From Phyllostachys edulis (taxonomy: Eukaryota > Streptophyta > Magnoliopsida > Poales > Poaceae): 64,000 nucleotides of DNA. Below, one piece after another: positions 22,255-34,136 of this stretch; position 1 is the stretch's first letter, and the number at the start of each line of letters is the position of its first letter. The position numbers and the translations under genes were made by a program. Location of the stretch: contig CM070563.1 of the NCBI GenBank assembly GCA_036346405.1, forward strand, positions 25,853,600-25,917,599, given 5' to 3'. The notes beneath the pieces are model-generated. The model was not told where the DNA came from. It ran no database searches and worked only from the letters and a program-made list of their open reading frames with translations.

Positions 22255-25200
22255 AGGTAGGGTACACTAGCGTAATTTTAAAAATTTATCGTGTAACTAA
22301 GGAATCTCTGCTAGTAATAGATCACGGAATTATCACTAGACGCGTAGACTCGTAGCAGAAGAAGAGTTGATGTAGCGCGTTGGTGCGATTGTAGTCGTAC
22401 TAGCATCGCGCCTCCTTTAAGTGCTCCTCGTGACTGTCACAAATTGCGGATCGTCCTAGCGGAGAAGCCTCGCAGCAACGCCTCCAAGGTATCCACTAGC
22501 GCCGGCTGTGCGGTTTTGGGCGAGAGAGGTGTGACGGCTAGGGTTTCGGGAATTCCGAAAATCACATCAACCCTACGCCACTGCCCCTCTATATATAGGC
22601 ATCCATAATAGACCTCAAACTTTGAGGCCTAATAGGAACTCGTGGCCCATAAGAATTCGGATTACCATCCAAAATATGTCCCACCCTTTAAGCGTGCGAC
22701 CCTATAGGTTCACGTACACTTGGATATGGCCCGAGTACTCCTAATCGTCTACTAATCGGTAGTGGCCCCAAGCAGGACATGCTGACTCCCGAGTATACGT
22801 AAAGATCACATCGGACGAACCTTAACAAATCTCATATGTATTTCCCTTTGCCTCACGATATCGGTCAAACTCAAGGCGAGTACGTGCCATCCTTGTTAGT
22901 TAGCTCGACCACTCTTTCTCGATCATGTGACTCGAATTCCCCAACTATGGTTAACTCTTTAACCATGAGTAGCATGGTCATACATTTCTGGAATCCGATC
23001 ACTCGAGAGGCCTAGAGATATCTGTGGATATCATGGGGATATGCTCATGATCTTAGAATGGTGGTACAATTGGCAATGGTGTTGAAGGTTTGTCGAATCA
23101 CGCGTTTTGATTTAATTCAAAGCTCTTTGTTAAGCAAGTGGCGGTTTGATCGACCTGTGGTGGCGATCGACCGGCTGTGAAGCGGCCACCGGCTTTGGGA
23201 AATCGGTCAGACCGACCATTATGAGATGTTGGATTTTTGAGCTAGGCCAAAAATAGAGGGTGTAGATAAGAGAGGAGATTCTACTATACTTGGTCTCATA
23301 TTTTTTAGAGCTTCCAGGCAAAAGTTCTATTGGTTTGAAAATTCCAGTAGGTTTCGGATTTCCAATAAGGAAATTTGGCTAAGTCTCAGTGGCGGTCGGC
23401 CGCCAACAAGTGGCGGCCGGCCGTTAGAGGGTCGACCGCCAAAGTGGCGGTCTAACCGGTTTTTGGTTTGTTCATTGGCCAACTCGGTGGCGATGATTGC
23501 TTGGTTAGGTCATATTCATGTGTTTCAGTGCATATGTGTTGCATGATGCATGTTTTGACTAACGTGGGTCAAGTTGCGAAGAACTTGTTCCCGGAAACGA
23601 TTTCTTGTCTATTGTTGTGCAGGTTGCTTGGAGGTCAATGACGGTCAACGGCGAGGATGATCGGGACTAAGCTTGGAGAGCTGAGGTCCAGAACGATAGG
23701 TGATGCCGGGTGAGGTCAATGGATTCAAGCATGGCGCAAAAAGGATAAGGATGACCGAACGGGCAGTTCGGTGCGACGGGTTGGATCAAGCGGCGCGGGG
23801 GTCGGTGCAAGTGACATGGTGTTTTCGGTGGGAGCCAGATGGGAAAGACTTACCGACATGATGAGAGCCGCTGGATCAACCTACACGTGGCGAAGCATGG
23901 AAGTACTTCACGAAGATGTGACTCGGTCTTCGAGAAAGATCGAGAAGGGGTATTTTGGTAATTTTACCAAACACCGCCTAGGTGACCTTTTGCCAACCCG
24001 CAGTGCAAGACGGCACATGATAAAGCAGATTAGGTCAAGAGGAGATGAAGATGGCGCTTTAAAATACGTGCGTATGTGACCCATTTGTGTGTGGGCCTTA
24101 ACGGGAGTCCATTAGGGTTAATACTTCTAGAAGCTCTAAGCCTCCACTATAAATAGAGGAGGGACGTGGCAGCACCCCCTTCAACCCTTTCATTTATTTT
24201 GAAACCCTAGTTTGCTTAGGGAGAGGATAGTTGGAGGTTAGGATTCTAGAGAGTTGGATTTGATTTCGTGCTCATGTATTGAGTCTTTGTCCTCCTTGAT
24301 GAAGTGGCTGTAAACCAATACCATATCAAAATCAATCCAAGGAAAGTTTCCTCAAGATGAGTCTATTTGCCTTCTTTCTCTCTTTTTTTGGTGATTTTGG
24401 GTCATTCTTTGATTAACGAGTTTTTACTTGGTTTCTTATATTGATCTAACTTGCTGTGACATGTGGGAACCCATCTAGGATCATCTGGATCATCAATCAC
24501 CCATGAGCAAGTCTTTAGATCATATTTCGATTTTGACTCGGTTTTGGAGCACCCTTCGTTCAAACTAAAAAAGATTGGTATGGATCTCTGCGATCCTTGA
24601 TTGGAATAGGTTCCTAATATCTTTTAGAAGGTGTGGTTCACGTTTCGTGGAGTTTGGACGTGAGAATCAAAAGTTAGATTGATTTGAGCTTTGAGTTTTC
24701 AGGCTATTCTTCTGTTCTGGACAAAATCGGTCAGACTGAAGTTTGAACGTCGGTCAGACCGCCCTTCGGTCTGACCGCCCATAAGCCGCTGGTCTGACCG
24801 CCCCTTAGGGTTTGAACCTCATTTGATCTTTTGCTTTGGGGATTTTGGTTTGGATTCAATACAAGCCTTCCGCTGTACTTGTAGATTGATCTTCATAGCT
24901 TCTATAGCTACTGGAGTGAAATTGGTGTTGAATTTGACCTAAGTGAAAAAGTGAGCGTGCTCCTATTCACCCCCTCTAGTCACCTTTTCGGTCCAACAAT
25001 ATCTCTCCCGTTGTGTGGAGGGGCAAATCCTATCTTGATCAATCATGCCTCAACGCATGTATCATGACAAACCCGAAAGCTACCTTTATAACTACCCAGT
25101 TACGTAGTAGCGTTTGGCAACCCCTAAGTAAGTCACTACACATCTCGAGTACGTGCGACGACCTCAAGTCTAAGGATATAGCATACGCACTGTAAATGAG

Positions 25201-25567
25201 ACCAACTGATGACATATAAGAATACAACGTTCTCGTAGTGTCTCATGGTGGGTCGATCCAACCCCATGTTCGCTAACATATGTCCATATTATTGGTTTGA
25301 TATCTCCATATCTATGATCCGTGAAATATGGTCATCAACCAATACATATGCTAATCTATTCATATGTGTCCTCATATGTTTCCGACTAGGGATCGCTTTG
25401 GAATAATCATCGCAAAGATAAATATAGAGTTTCACAATCAAGTCACATACTTGATAATAAATATTAACGATATTATTCTTGGAACAAGATAGCATATTAT
25501 CCAATAAATTATGAACATAACGAAATATAATCATCTCTATGATTGCCTCTAGGCCATATCTCCAACA
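22255..25567 (-). mobile_element. RIRE1/BARE-type copia solo LTR, interrupted
   Basis: On the minus strand the sequence begins TGTTGGAGATATGGCCTAGA, the recognisable start of the RIRE1/BARE/Angela LTR group, and continues with the typical body (GGGGCAAATCC, ACCTTTATAACTACCCAGTTACG in inverse). The other end falls near 22255. A 5-bp duplication AATAC flanks it (22250-22254 and 25568-25572). The terminal dinucleotide at the left is AG rather than TG, a likely point mutation. A TATA-type CTATATATAGGC lies at about 22593. Removing the 23023-24998 insertion plus its duplication leaves an LTR of about 1.33 kb. No internal region is present, so it is a solo LTR. Confidence 0.75.
23023..24998 (+). 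mobile_element. Solo LTR of family X, copy 1 (1,976 bp), nested in the RIRE1-like LTR
   Basis: The insertion starts TGTGGATATC and ends CGGTCCAACA, with the 5-bp duplication ATATC at 23018-23022 and 24999-25003. Removing it rejoins GAGATATCTCTCCCG of the host LTR. It has a TATA box ACTATAAATAGAGG at about 24147. It contains no coding region and no internal LTR pair, so it is a solo LTR. It carries several palindromic CGGTCAGACCG-type motifs near 23200, 23390-23455 and 24720-24800. The same family recurs at 25576-35580 and 43490-53704. Confidence 0.8.
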
Positions 25568-26087
25568 AATACTAGTGTTGAACAATTGTTATCGGTGTCG
25601 AGTTATTTGGGAGAAACTGTCAGTTTGGTATAGTGTCGTTCGTCTGTCAGGTTCAAGATGGTCTGACCTGCCAAGATAGCCGATCAGATCGGCCAGGAGT
25701 GACAGTTAGACCGGCCGTGACCAACGAAGTTGAATTTTGAGAGATGTGATCAAACACGTGTGTGGGAGTGTTTAATGGTGTGTTTGCACCATGTCTTTTT
25801 TGAAAAGAGAGACTAGACGCAAAACTATATATAGCTTTGCTGAAAAGTCCAAAGAGGGGTGTTCTGGAAATTTGGGGCGCGGTCTGGCTAGCCAATGGTA
25901 GGCGGTCAAACCGGCCAGAGCATGATCATGCGCAGTGAGGTGTGATGATCTTATGGAATTGGCCAAAGTCATGGGATTTAGTGCATAGGTATTGCATGAT
26001 GTATGTTTTGGCTAACATGTGTCAAGTTGTGAGGAAATGTGCCTGGAATCAATTTATTGTTCTATTGTTGTGTAAGTGACTTGGAAT

Positions 26088-28015
26088 TATTGGGACCCAA
26101 AAATACAATTCTGGACCCTCTGTGTATACTGCACTAGTCCAGGATCACGCTAGTGCACATAGTGACAACATCGATGAAATATCATTTCTATAAACAAAGA
26201 TGACTAATAAATAGGTAAATAACAATAAATATCAGAGTAACGACCTTAAGGTCAAAGCTTACAATTAATGCCTTAGAAGGGGAATAGCTCAATTAAGCTA
26301 CAGCGGAAGGTAACAGAATAACTTCAGTGAAACCCATCCATATGCCCACAGGCAATCGGCTGGGGTAGTGCGACCTAGTTCTCCACGATCCTTGAAGTAG
26401 ACTTTGTTGACCGACAATTCCGCCACTTTATCTGAATGATTATAGCAAGATTGAGTACACAGCCGTACTCAACATGTTGCACCATAGAATGCAAATATAG
26501 ATGATGGTTTATTACAAAGAAATGACTTCTGTAGTTATTTTGCATAAAAGCAACATTCGCAATTGAATACAAATAATAGATTGAAAACATAATTCAAAAC
26601 AAATAAACAATAATAGTTTAATAATTATTTTCACAAAGGATACAAAGCCTAACCAATTTCTTTCACACAGCCATATGACTTAAATCACATAGCTGACCCT
26701 TCCTAATTGGTTTTATGAAAATCTACCCCTCGCGTAAAATCCCCAAGCATATCCATGACCACGGACTAGGCTATTCGAATAGATTGTTTAACACTCTGCA
26801 AAGGTTGTACACTTTACCTACAAGATGCAATCAACTGGATCAGAGATGATCACAACAAAACCTTTCTAAAACTTTATCTCAACAATTGACACTCTTGATG
26901 TGCTTTACCGTCGAACCAACCCAAACCCAGTGCTTTGGCACGACACACACCGTTGGACAGGGAAGCGGCGAATCGTCCCGCGATGTGATCTACCTGGTAG
27001 TCCACACCTCCACCCATCACTGAGCACCTAACTTACAATCTGAGTAGTAAAAGCTGAGATTCCGTAACTTACTAAGTTAGGCTCGTCCCATACCAGGCAT
27101 ATGGTTATACAAAATTAAGGCCCAGTTCAATGGCGCACAAAGTTAAATCCTTAATTGACCAAGGCGAGACTTCCCATTTCTAACTATGCCACAAAGATTA
27201 TCATTCCCATTCACAAAGCTCTACCATATCACAAAGTATCCACCACTCGCCTTAGTCTAAATCTTTTATCACCCTATTAATTAAGTGCAATATATGCTAT
27301 CACAAAGTAATAACATATAGCACACAGTTTTACACAAAGTTCCATAGTCACTTAGTCAAATTTATAATTGCAACTCAAATGATATGTGTGACTCGTAGCA
27401 TGGCTAAGCAATACTATTCGTCTAACCAACCCATGTTGGTGCTATGATAATACCAACTAATAATTAACCAAACTAGGGTGACAAAAGGTCATGATGATAC
27501 AATAGGCAAGGTGGATATAATCAATTTAGATTAATAACTAAACCCAAAGAATTTAATTAAATACTTAAAGTAAAATGCAATAACTTGAATCAAACTAATT
27601 TTAGAAAACTAGGTTCAACATGATAAAAGGTACAACTTGCCTTGCTATAGCAATGATGATCTTATTTATCTTTGATCTTCTACTTTCTTGAACTTCAGCT
27701 CATTCGGACAATTCCAGGACTTCAACGTCTAACGGAAAAGAAAGCGCAAAAACAAACAAAATTCAAATAAACAAATCAAATAAACTCCAACTTGAAATTG
27801 AATGGTACTGGAAGGTAGATATTAAATTTAGATGAATTTAGAAACTTGAATGGGTTCAATCGGAGTTCGTGTGAGAAAGAACAAACTCTCGAAAGATTGA
27901 AATTCACATGAAATGATAAAAAAGAAAAGGGAGAGACAAAACTAACAATTGGGGTCTACGGAATATTCTTAGAATATTTTATTCCGAAAATATTTGAAAA
28001 AGGCTAAGTATATGG
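26088..28015 (-). repeat. Diverged partial LTR of the gypsy complex (LTR-A)
   Basis: It is collinear with the first roughly 1.8 kb of 28016-31545, sharing CCCTCTGTGTAT, CATCGATGAAAT, GGTTCAACATGAT and TTTAGATGAATTTAGAA in the same order, but is strongly diverged. It stops where the next TGTCAGGACC begins. It belongs to the outer insertion because its left edge carries the GGAAT duplication. Confidence 0.6.
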
Positions 28016-31000
28016 TGTCAGGACCCCAGATCACTAAATCAAAGCCCTCTGTGTATTCTGAGCTAGTCCCATAATCAGTAGCCAGTCCACACAGTTTGTA
28101 GCATCGATGAAATCATATCCATACAACAAGGTAGCTAAGAAGCAGACAAATTAATATTAACCAGTAGCAAAAAGACCTTATGGTCAAGTTTTACAGAATT
28201 TGCCACGCAGGGCTTAAAGACAAGAGAGTAAACTTGCAGCGGAAATAAAATACTCTCGTGGTAGCCATCTGACATGCCCACAAGCAATCGGGGGAGGAGG
28301 CGGCCTAGTTCGCATAGTCTTCGAAGTATTCTTCCACATAGAACTCGGTGTTTCCTGGTTTTTCTTCGACGACTGATCAACAAATGGCGCAAAGCCGTGA
28401 GTACTTTAAAGTACCCAGCAAGTCATAGGGAAATGTATGCAAATAGTATTCATGCAGGGCTTGACAAGGATAGCTTTATGGCTATTTTGCAGAAAGCAGT
28501 ATTGATAGTAAATACAATAATTAGATTGAAAAGCATACTTTAAAAGGTTAAAACATAAGTAATCAAGTTTCTTTAAAGCAACTAGTGAACACCCCCGTTC
28601 ACTTCCCAACCATCGACCAAAACCAACTACTCAGATCCATCCAAACTATTCCAATATTTTTGAGAAAGTCTACCCCTCGTGTGAAATCACCAGGCATTGT
28701 CTATAACCGAGGACATGGCTATTCGAATAGTTTTTAACACTCTGCAAAGGTTGTACAGCTTGACCCACAAGAGATAATCGCTTGATACAACACATGTTTC
28801 CTTAGACATGTGAATCCAGGAGAGACTATCACAAGGCTTTTACAAAGCTCTGTTTTGACTCGGTTCTGCTCGCTAAGGATTTGTCATTCTGGCCCCCTCT
28901 TGTGTCGTTCATCAACCAAAACAGAACTGACTCAAAACATTGCTAATTAGTTGGTCAGGTACACCCATCCTAGATATGTGGTTGCACGGTGTGGCCCGGA
29001 TCAATGGCACACAAAGTTAAGTCTTTAGTGATTGCTTAGACGAGACTACCTCAACCCATGTGCTTCGCGCACTCTGCTTCTCACATTCCTCCTTTACTAT
29101 ACGACCACTTGCCCAAGCATAAATAATTTTCGTTGAACAAGGCCAAATGACAACCCTTGCCATGGCACAACAAATTTTAATAACAGTGGCATCGCACCAC
29201 AGTTGCACAATAGTGGTATCGCACCATAATTCCATATATCATTAAGTCAAATTTACCATCATTGAAGCATGTGGTCGTGAGACCATCGCATAACTAAAGC
29301 CTGACTAAGCATAACATGCATCCATGTTGGTAGTACAATAATGTCCAATTAATAATTAACCATCCTATGGTGTCTAAGGGTACATGTCAACATGTCATTC
29401 ACAATTATTCAAGGAGTCATACTATCAAGTAGGTATTTAACTATTCCTGAAACCATTATTATAAAACTAGCAATATGTTGATATAAAACAATTTAATTTT
29501 ATAAAATAGGTTCAACATGATCAAAGGTCTACGACTTACCTTCGTTGAAGGTTTGAAGTGCTTCAACAGACGGTTCCAAGAATTCCTCAAAGAAGCCGGA
29601 ATCTACACGTACGAAAAGAGCCAAATGAATACAACAAATCCAAATAAAATCTGAAAATTACAAAATTAGAAGTGAAAGAGAGGGGCTGAATTTAGATGAA
29701 TTTAGAACCAAGAATTGACCGAATTGGATTTCGTATGAAGGACAATGAATATCCAGAAGTTTGCGCTCACATGAAATATAGAAAATCAGCAGACATGAAT
29801 AGTACAGGTTCAGGCAAAAATGATGGTGTCGATGAGGGAAAGGGAGGGGCGGTCGGTGAACTACCAAAATGGAATCCCGGGAGCGAGAGAGACCCAATGG
29901 TGGTGGTCACGTCGCCGGCGGAGGTCTGGCACGGCGGCGGCGCGAAAAACAATGTCGGGGCTCAAGGGAGCGACGGTGCTCCGGCGATGCTCCGGCGAAG
30001 GCGAAGGGAGAACAGCATAGAACATCGTGAGACAAAGCTAACGGCAGTGATGATGTCGCTGGGGGATGATCGACAGCGCCGGAAACGACGATGGAAGGCA
30101 GTTCGGCCGGCAGCGGTAAAAACTCGATTGCGAAGACAAGAAGGCGAAAGAGAGGGGCGAATTCTTGGAGGTGAAAGAGGAAGCTGAGAGGCTCATCGTG
30201 ACGTGGTTGGTACGGCGAGATGATCACTGGAGAGGGAGTGCAAGAAGGATGGAGCTCACTGTTGGAGAAGGAAATGGAGAAGGGAGCTCACGGCTGTGGG
30301 GGCTTTGGTTAGAGCTTGGGGGAGAGGAAGAGGTAATGGGAGGGGGAGGGAGGAGGAGGAAGGGAAGGAAGTGAGGCTGTTGTTCGGTTTTTATAGGAGA
30401 GGAAGGGAGGAGGGAGCATGGGGGAGCCGGTGGTGGTCTTGTGATGGCGATGTCTTTGGCGGCATAGGGGGAGGGGATGGGGGCGCAAGCAGCATGGGGA
30501 GGGAGAGGGGGTGGCAGAGGCAAGGTTAGCGGCAAGGCATGGCATTGGGATGGGAGCTGGGCATGGGCTTCCATGGTCGGTGGGGAGGCGCCTTCGGGAG
30601 CAAAGAAGAAAGAGGGCAAACATGGAGTCGGGCGCAGCGTGGGCAAGGGATGGGGCGATGTGGCAGAGAGATGGGGAGGCGGCAAGGTGGAGGCAGGGCA
30701 TGGGGAGGCGGCAGCATGGCACTAGAGTGATGGGAGGACAGAGAAGACGTGCACGGGAGAAGAAGAAAAGCATGCATGGGAAGAGAAACAAGAAAAAGGA
30801 GGAGAGAGAAGAAAAGGAAGAAAATCTGGAAGAAAATAAATCCAAAAATTTCAAGAAAATTTTATAAAATACTTTGAAACCTGAAAAGACCAAATAAAAT
30901 TCTTTTAGATTTTTTTTGAAGTTTATTTAATCAATTAAAATGTTTTTCTCTTGAAATTCAACGTTCGCTTTAATAAATTCAATCAAACGCAAAAACTCCA

Positions 31001-31545
31001 AAAGAAACTCCTCGCTTTTAGAATAATTAATTTAAATTAAATTTCACAACTGAGAAAAGAAATTTTTGGGAAAACATAACAGGAAATAATTTAAATTGAA
31101 CTCCAAGGAAATAGTAAAAGAATTTGGGGAAAATCCAAGAAAACCCAGAAAATCCAATAAACTCATTTTTAATTTAATTAAGGTTTGATTTAATCATTTA
31201 AATGTTTTTCACTTTAGAATTTTAATTTAAGCTTTACATTTATTCAATGAAATATAAATGGTTTGTTTTATTTCTAAAGCTTTAAAGAACTCTGAAATAC
31301 GGGCAAGCTAAAAAGGAAATAAAAAGAACTCCATGGAAAAATAACCGGGTCTTGGAAAAAGGAATTCCAAAAAAGCCAGATAATCAAATAAAACAATTTT
31401 TATTTAATTAAAGTTTGATTTACTCACATTATATTGTTTTAAATTTATGAAAATTCAAATTAAGCTTTAACAACTTAGGAAAAATTCAAACGATTATTTT
31501 TATTTTAAAAATGTTCAAAAAGGCCCAAAAATTGGGATGTTACAA
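28016..31545 (-). repeat. Long gypsy LTR (LTR-B, about 3.5 kb)
   Basis: Bounded in plus sense by TGTCAGGACCCC and TTGGGATGTTACA and followed by the complement of a polypurine tract, so it is the 3' LTR of a minus-strand element. It includes a strongly purine-rich, GC-rich stretch at about 29820-30880; the long ORFs seen there on both strands are composition artefacts. The rest is AT-rich and non-coding. Confidence 0.65.
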
Positions 31546-31689
31546 ACCTACCCCACTTAAAGGGAATCTCGACCCCAAGATTCGGGCTGACTAGAGCTTA
31601 GGTTCGGGAACTCGGACGTTGCTCACTCTTCCAACGACTTTCTTTTTTGAGCAAGAAAAAACTGCAACTAACTAGAGACTTACCAAAAA

Positions 31690-32900
31690 CGGTGTTCTGA
31701 GCTGATTGGGCTTGCTCCACGATGACTTGATTTAGCTGACCTCTTGCAGAAGGAAGTGGAGTCCTGGTGGCTTGACTTGGGATCTGAGTTGTTCCTTGGC
31801 ATGTTCCTGGTGTAGTGATTCAGGCTGATGTAGCTCCCAAGTTGAATGGAATTGATGTCAGGGCTCGCTTCCTTGGGCAACTATGAGCATAATGGCCTAT
31901 CTCTTGGCACCTGTAACAGGTGACTCCTGGGGCTGGATTGTTGCTTCCCTGTGGTTGGTTGTTGTTGCTGACTCCAGAAACAGCTGGACGATGTGTCGTT
32001 GCAGTGGTTCTGAATGTGGCAGGAGGAGCGAAATGGGCAGGATGCTGCACATTCATTCTGAATTTCTACGGGTGGTTTTGATGAGACCCATGCTGCATCA
32101 TCTTTCTTTTGCGAGATTCTTCTAGTTCACGACGAGAATCTTCTATGAGCACAGCCTTGTCCACCATATGCTGGAAATCTGCATAGTCATTGCCAACAAC
32201 TTACACCTTTAAACTGGGATTGAGTCTATGCTTGAAACGCTTCTAATGTGCATCATCTGTGGCGATGTCCTCTTGAGCATAATGAGAGAGTTGAGTGAAC
32301 TTGTTGAGGTACTCACTCGCTGACAGGGTTCCTTGCTGCACCTCACGGAACTCATTTTTCTTCATTTCTACTATACCATCTGGGATATGAGAGTGACGGA
32401 AGGCTGTTGAAAACTCGGCCCAGGTGATATCTTGTGGATTCTCATGGGCTGCACAGTAATTCTCCTACTATTCTACAGCAGTGCCTTCAAGCTGATGCAC
32501 GGTGTACAGAACCTTATCGCGATCGTCACATCGAGCAATGGCCAGCTTCTTCGCTATGGAGTGTAGCTAGTAATATGCGTCCAGAGGTTCAGATGAGTTA
32601 GAGAAGGTAGGCGGATGTGTCCTCATGAACTCTGCAAACTTTGATTACTGAAAAGCTGGTGGTGGGGGTGGTGGCACGGTAGCGGCTTGATTGTTCTGGT
32701 TCAGCATCGCGACTAAAGAAGCAGCAGTCTGGTTCTGTTGATTCATCATCTGATTCATATTCTACATCATAGCGTTCATCAACTGCGTCTGAGCTGCCAT
32801 GAATTGACGCAAACCCTGATCTACTATTGCAGGGAGCTGCTGTCGGCCGATTGGTTTTGGCGCAGCGACATCAGCTTTTGGTACTGAGATGGGAAAGCAA
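31690..32900 (-). pseudogene. Gypsy gag, broken by in-frame stops
   Basis: Reading leftward from about 32890 gives VPKADVAAPKPIGRQQLPA, then FAEFMRTHPPTFSNSSEPLD, KKLAIARCDDRDKVLYTVHQ, WENYCAAHENPQDITW and HSHIPDGIVEMKK, which is the retrotransposon gag domain (PF03732). It ends with a CCHC zinc knuckle, CYRCQEIGHYAHSCP, near 31870-31915. Stops occur at the ends of AMM, AFQ, DAYY and TAVE, among others. After the knuckle only about 100 codons remain before the polypurine tract, with no protease or polymerase, so this was a non-autonomous or deleted element even before the stops. Confidence 0.8.
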
Positions 32901-33026
32901 TGAGAGAAAGACTTAATCAAAGAGCAGCTGAATAGGGAACAGCCAATCCAACAGAACAAGAAACTAAAATAGATTACAGAGAACACGAAGAAGCTCCAGG
33001 CTGATTTTGGCACATGGTGTCAACAG

Positions 33027-34136
33027 CGAACGAAGGCGAACCAGCGGTGGCGAAGGGGAAAAACGGAATGACGATGACAAGGCGGAGATGATGACGCGGT
33101 CCGAACGATGAGAATCGGCACCATGTGCCAGCAGCAAGGCGAAGAATGGCGACGACGGTGGCCTCACAAGTGCGTACTACTTCGAGTGATGCTCTGCGAA
33201 AAAGGAGGTGAGCACGGCGTAGAACGTGGCGACGAGAACCCAATGGTGGTGGAGTCGAAGGCAGGGAATCAACGGTTGCAGAGTAATTGGCCGGAGAAGG
33301 GAGACGTACAAGAGGAGAAAGAACGCTTGATTCTCAGCGTACGATGGATGAAACTTGAATATAAAAGATGAGAAAAATTGATATTGACGAGGGGCACGAG
33401 ATGACGTGATCGGATTTCGAAAAACTCACTAAGGAGGCGTGGCGCTCGACGTACGCGTTTCAGTGTCATGGCTCGACATGGCCGACGGTGCTCCACCGAT
33501 CTTCGGGCGAAGGGGATGGAAGCATGACGTAGAATGCGATGATGCGAACCTAACACTGTAGACGGTTTGGCCAGGGGACGTCGGATGGAGGCGCAACTTG
33601 CCGGAGAAGACCATCGGTTGGAGCTCGGTTTTTTGCAGATTGCAACGAAAATAGGTCGATTCGGAGGAAGCCAAATCAGGAGATTGGAAGAGGAGATCAA
33701 GACGGACGTGCACGTCCGGTTTCTTTTATATGCACCGGAGAGAAAGATAGAAAATTGGAAAGTTTCAATGTGTGCGTACGGTTACAGGACTGCTCGCTAG
33801 TTCCGTTGGGAACATGATAAATAGTAACCAGGAGGTACTGTAGCACATGACTAGAGAGAGAAAGATAATGATTTTCAGAATAAAGAAAAAACCGAAAATC
33901 AAGGAGACCAAATAAATAGCAAACAAATCCGAAAAAATACCAGAAAATTCTTTGGAACACAAGGAAGCCAAATAACACTGGTTTTTATTTAATTGATGTT
34001 ACTTTAATCAAATTAAATATTTTTAATTTAAAAAATTCTCAATTAAGCTTTATTAAATCGAATAAAATTGGTGAAATTTTCGAGGGGCCTAAACTACTCA
34101 AAAGATTTTTAAAAAACTAAATTTTGGAACGTTACA
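33027..34136 (-). repeat. Right (5') LTR remnant of the gypsy complex (LTR-C)
   Basis: It ends in plus-strand TTGGAACGTTACA, like the LTR-B terminus, and on the minus strand its inner edge reads TGTTGACA beside the gag leader. It is about 1.1 kb, much shorter than LTR-B, so it is deleted or from another subfamily. The inner boundary is approximate. Confidence 0.5.

Larger units (their letters stand above)
26088..34136 (-). mobile_element. Pol-less Ty3/gypsy complex inserted in X copy 2
   Basis: Flanked by the duplication GGAAT (26083-26087 and 34137-34141); removing the insertion rejoins the X LTR. Elements read on the minus strand. A right LTR ends in plus-strand GTTACA at 34136, a gag remnant lies at about 31690-32900, and a polypurine tract (inverse of CCTACCCCACTTAAAGG) lies at 31549-31565. 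Next comes a left LTR, 28016-31545 (plus-strand TGTCAGGACCCC ... GGGATGTTACA). A second, diverged LTR head starts at 26088 (TATTGGGACCC). No protease, RT or integrase is present between gag and the polypurine tract. Confidence 0.7.

Noticed and set aside
30224..30893. Several overlapping ORFs of 80-194 codons on both strands
   Set aside because: They arise from purine-rich low-complexity DNA inside a gypsy LTR; the sequences are simple-composition Gly/Arg/Glu or Pro/Ser/Leu.
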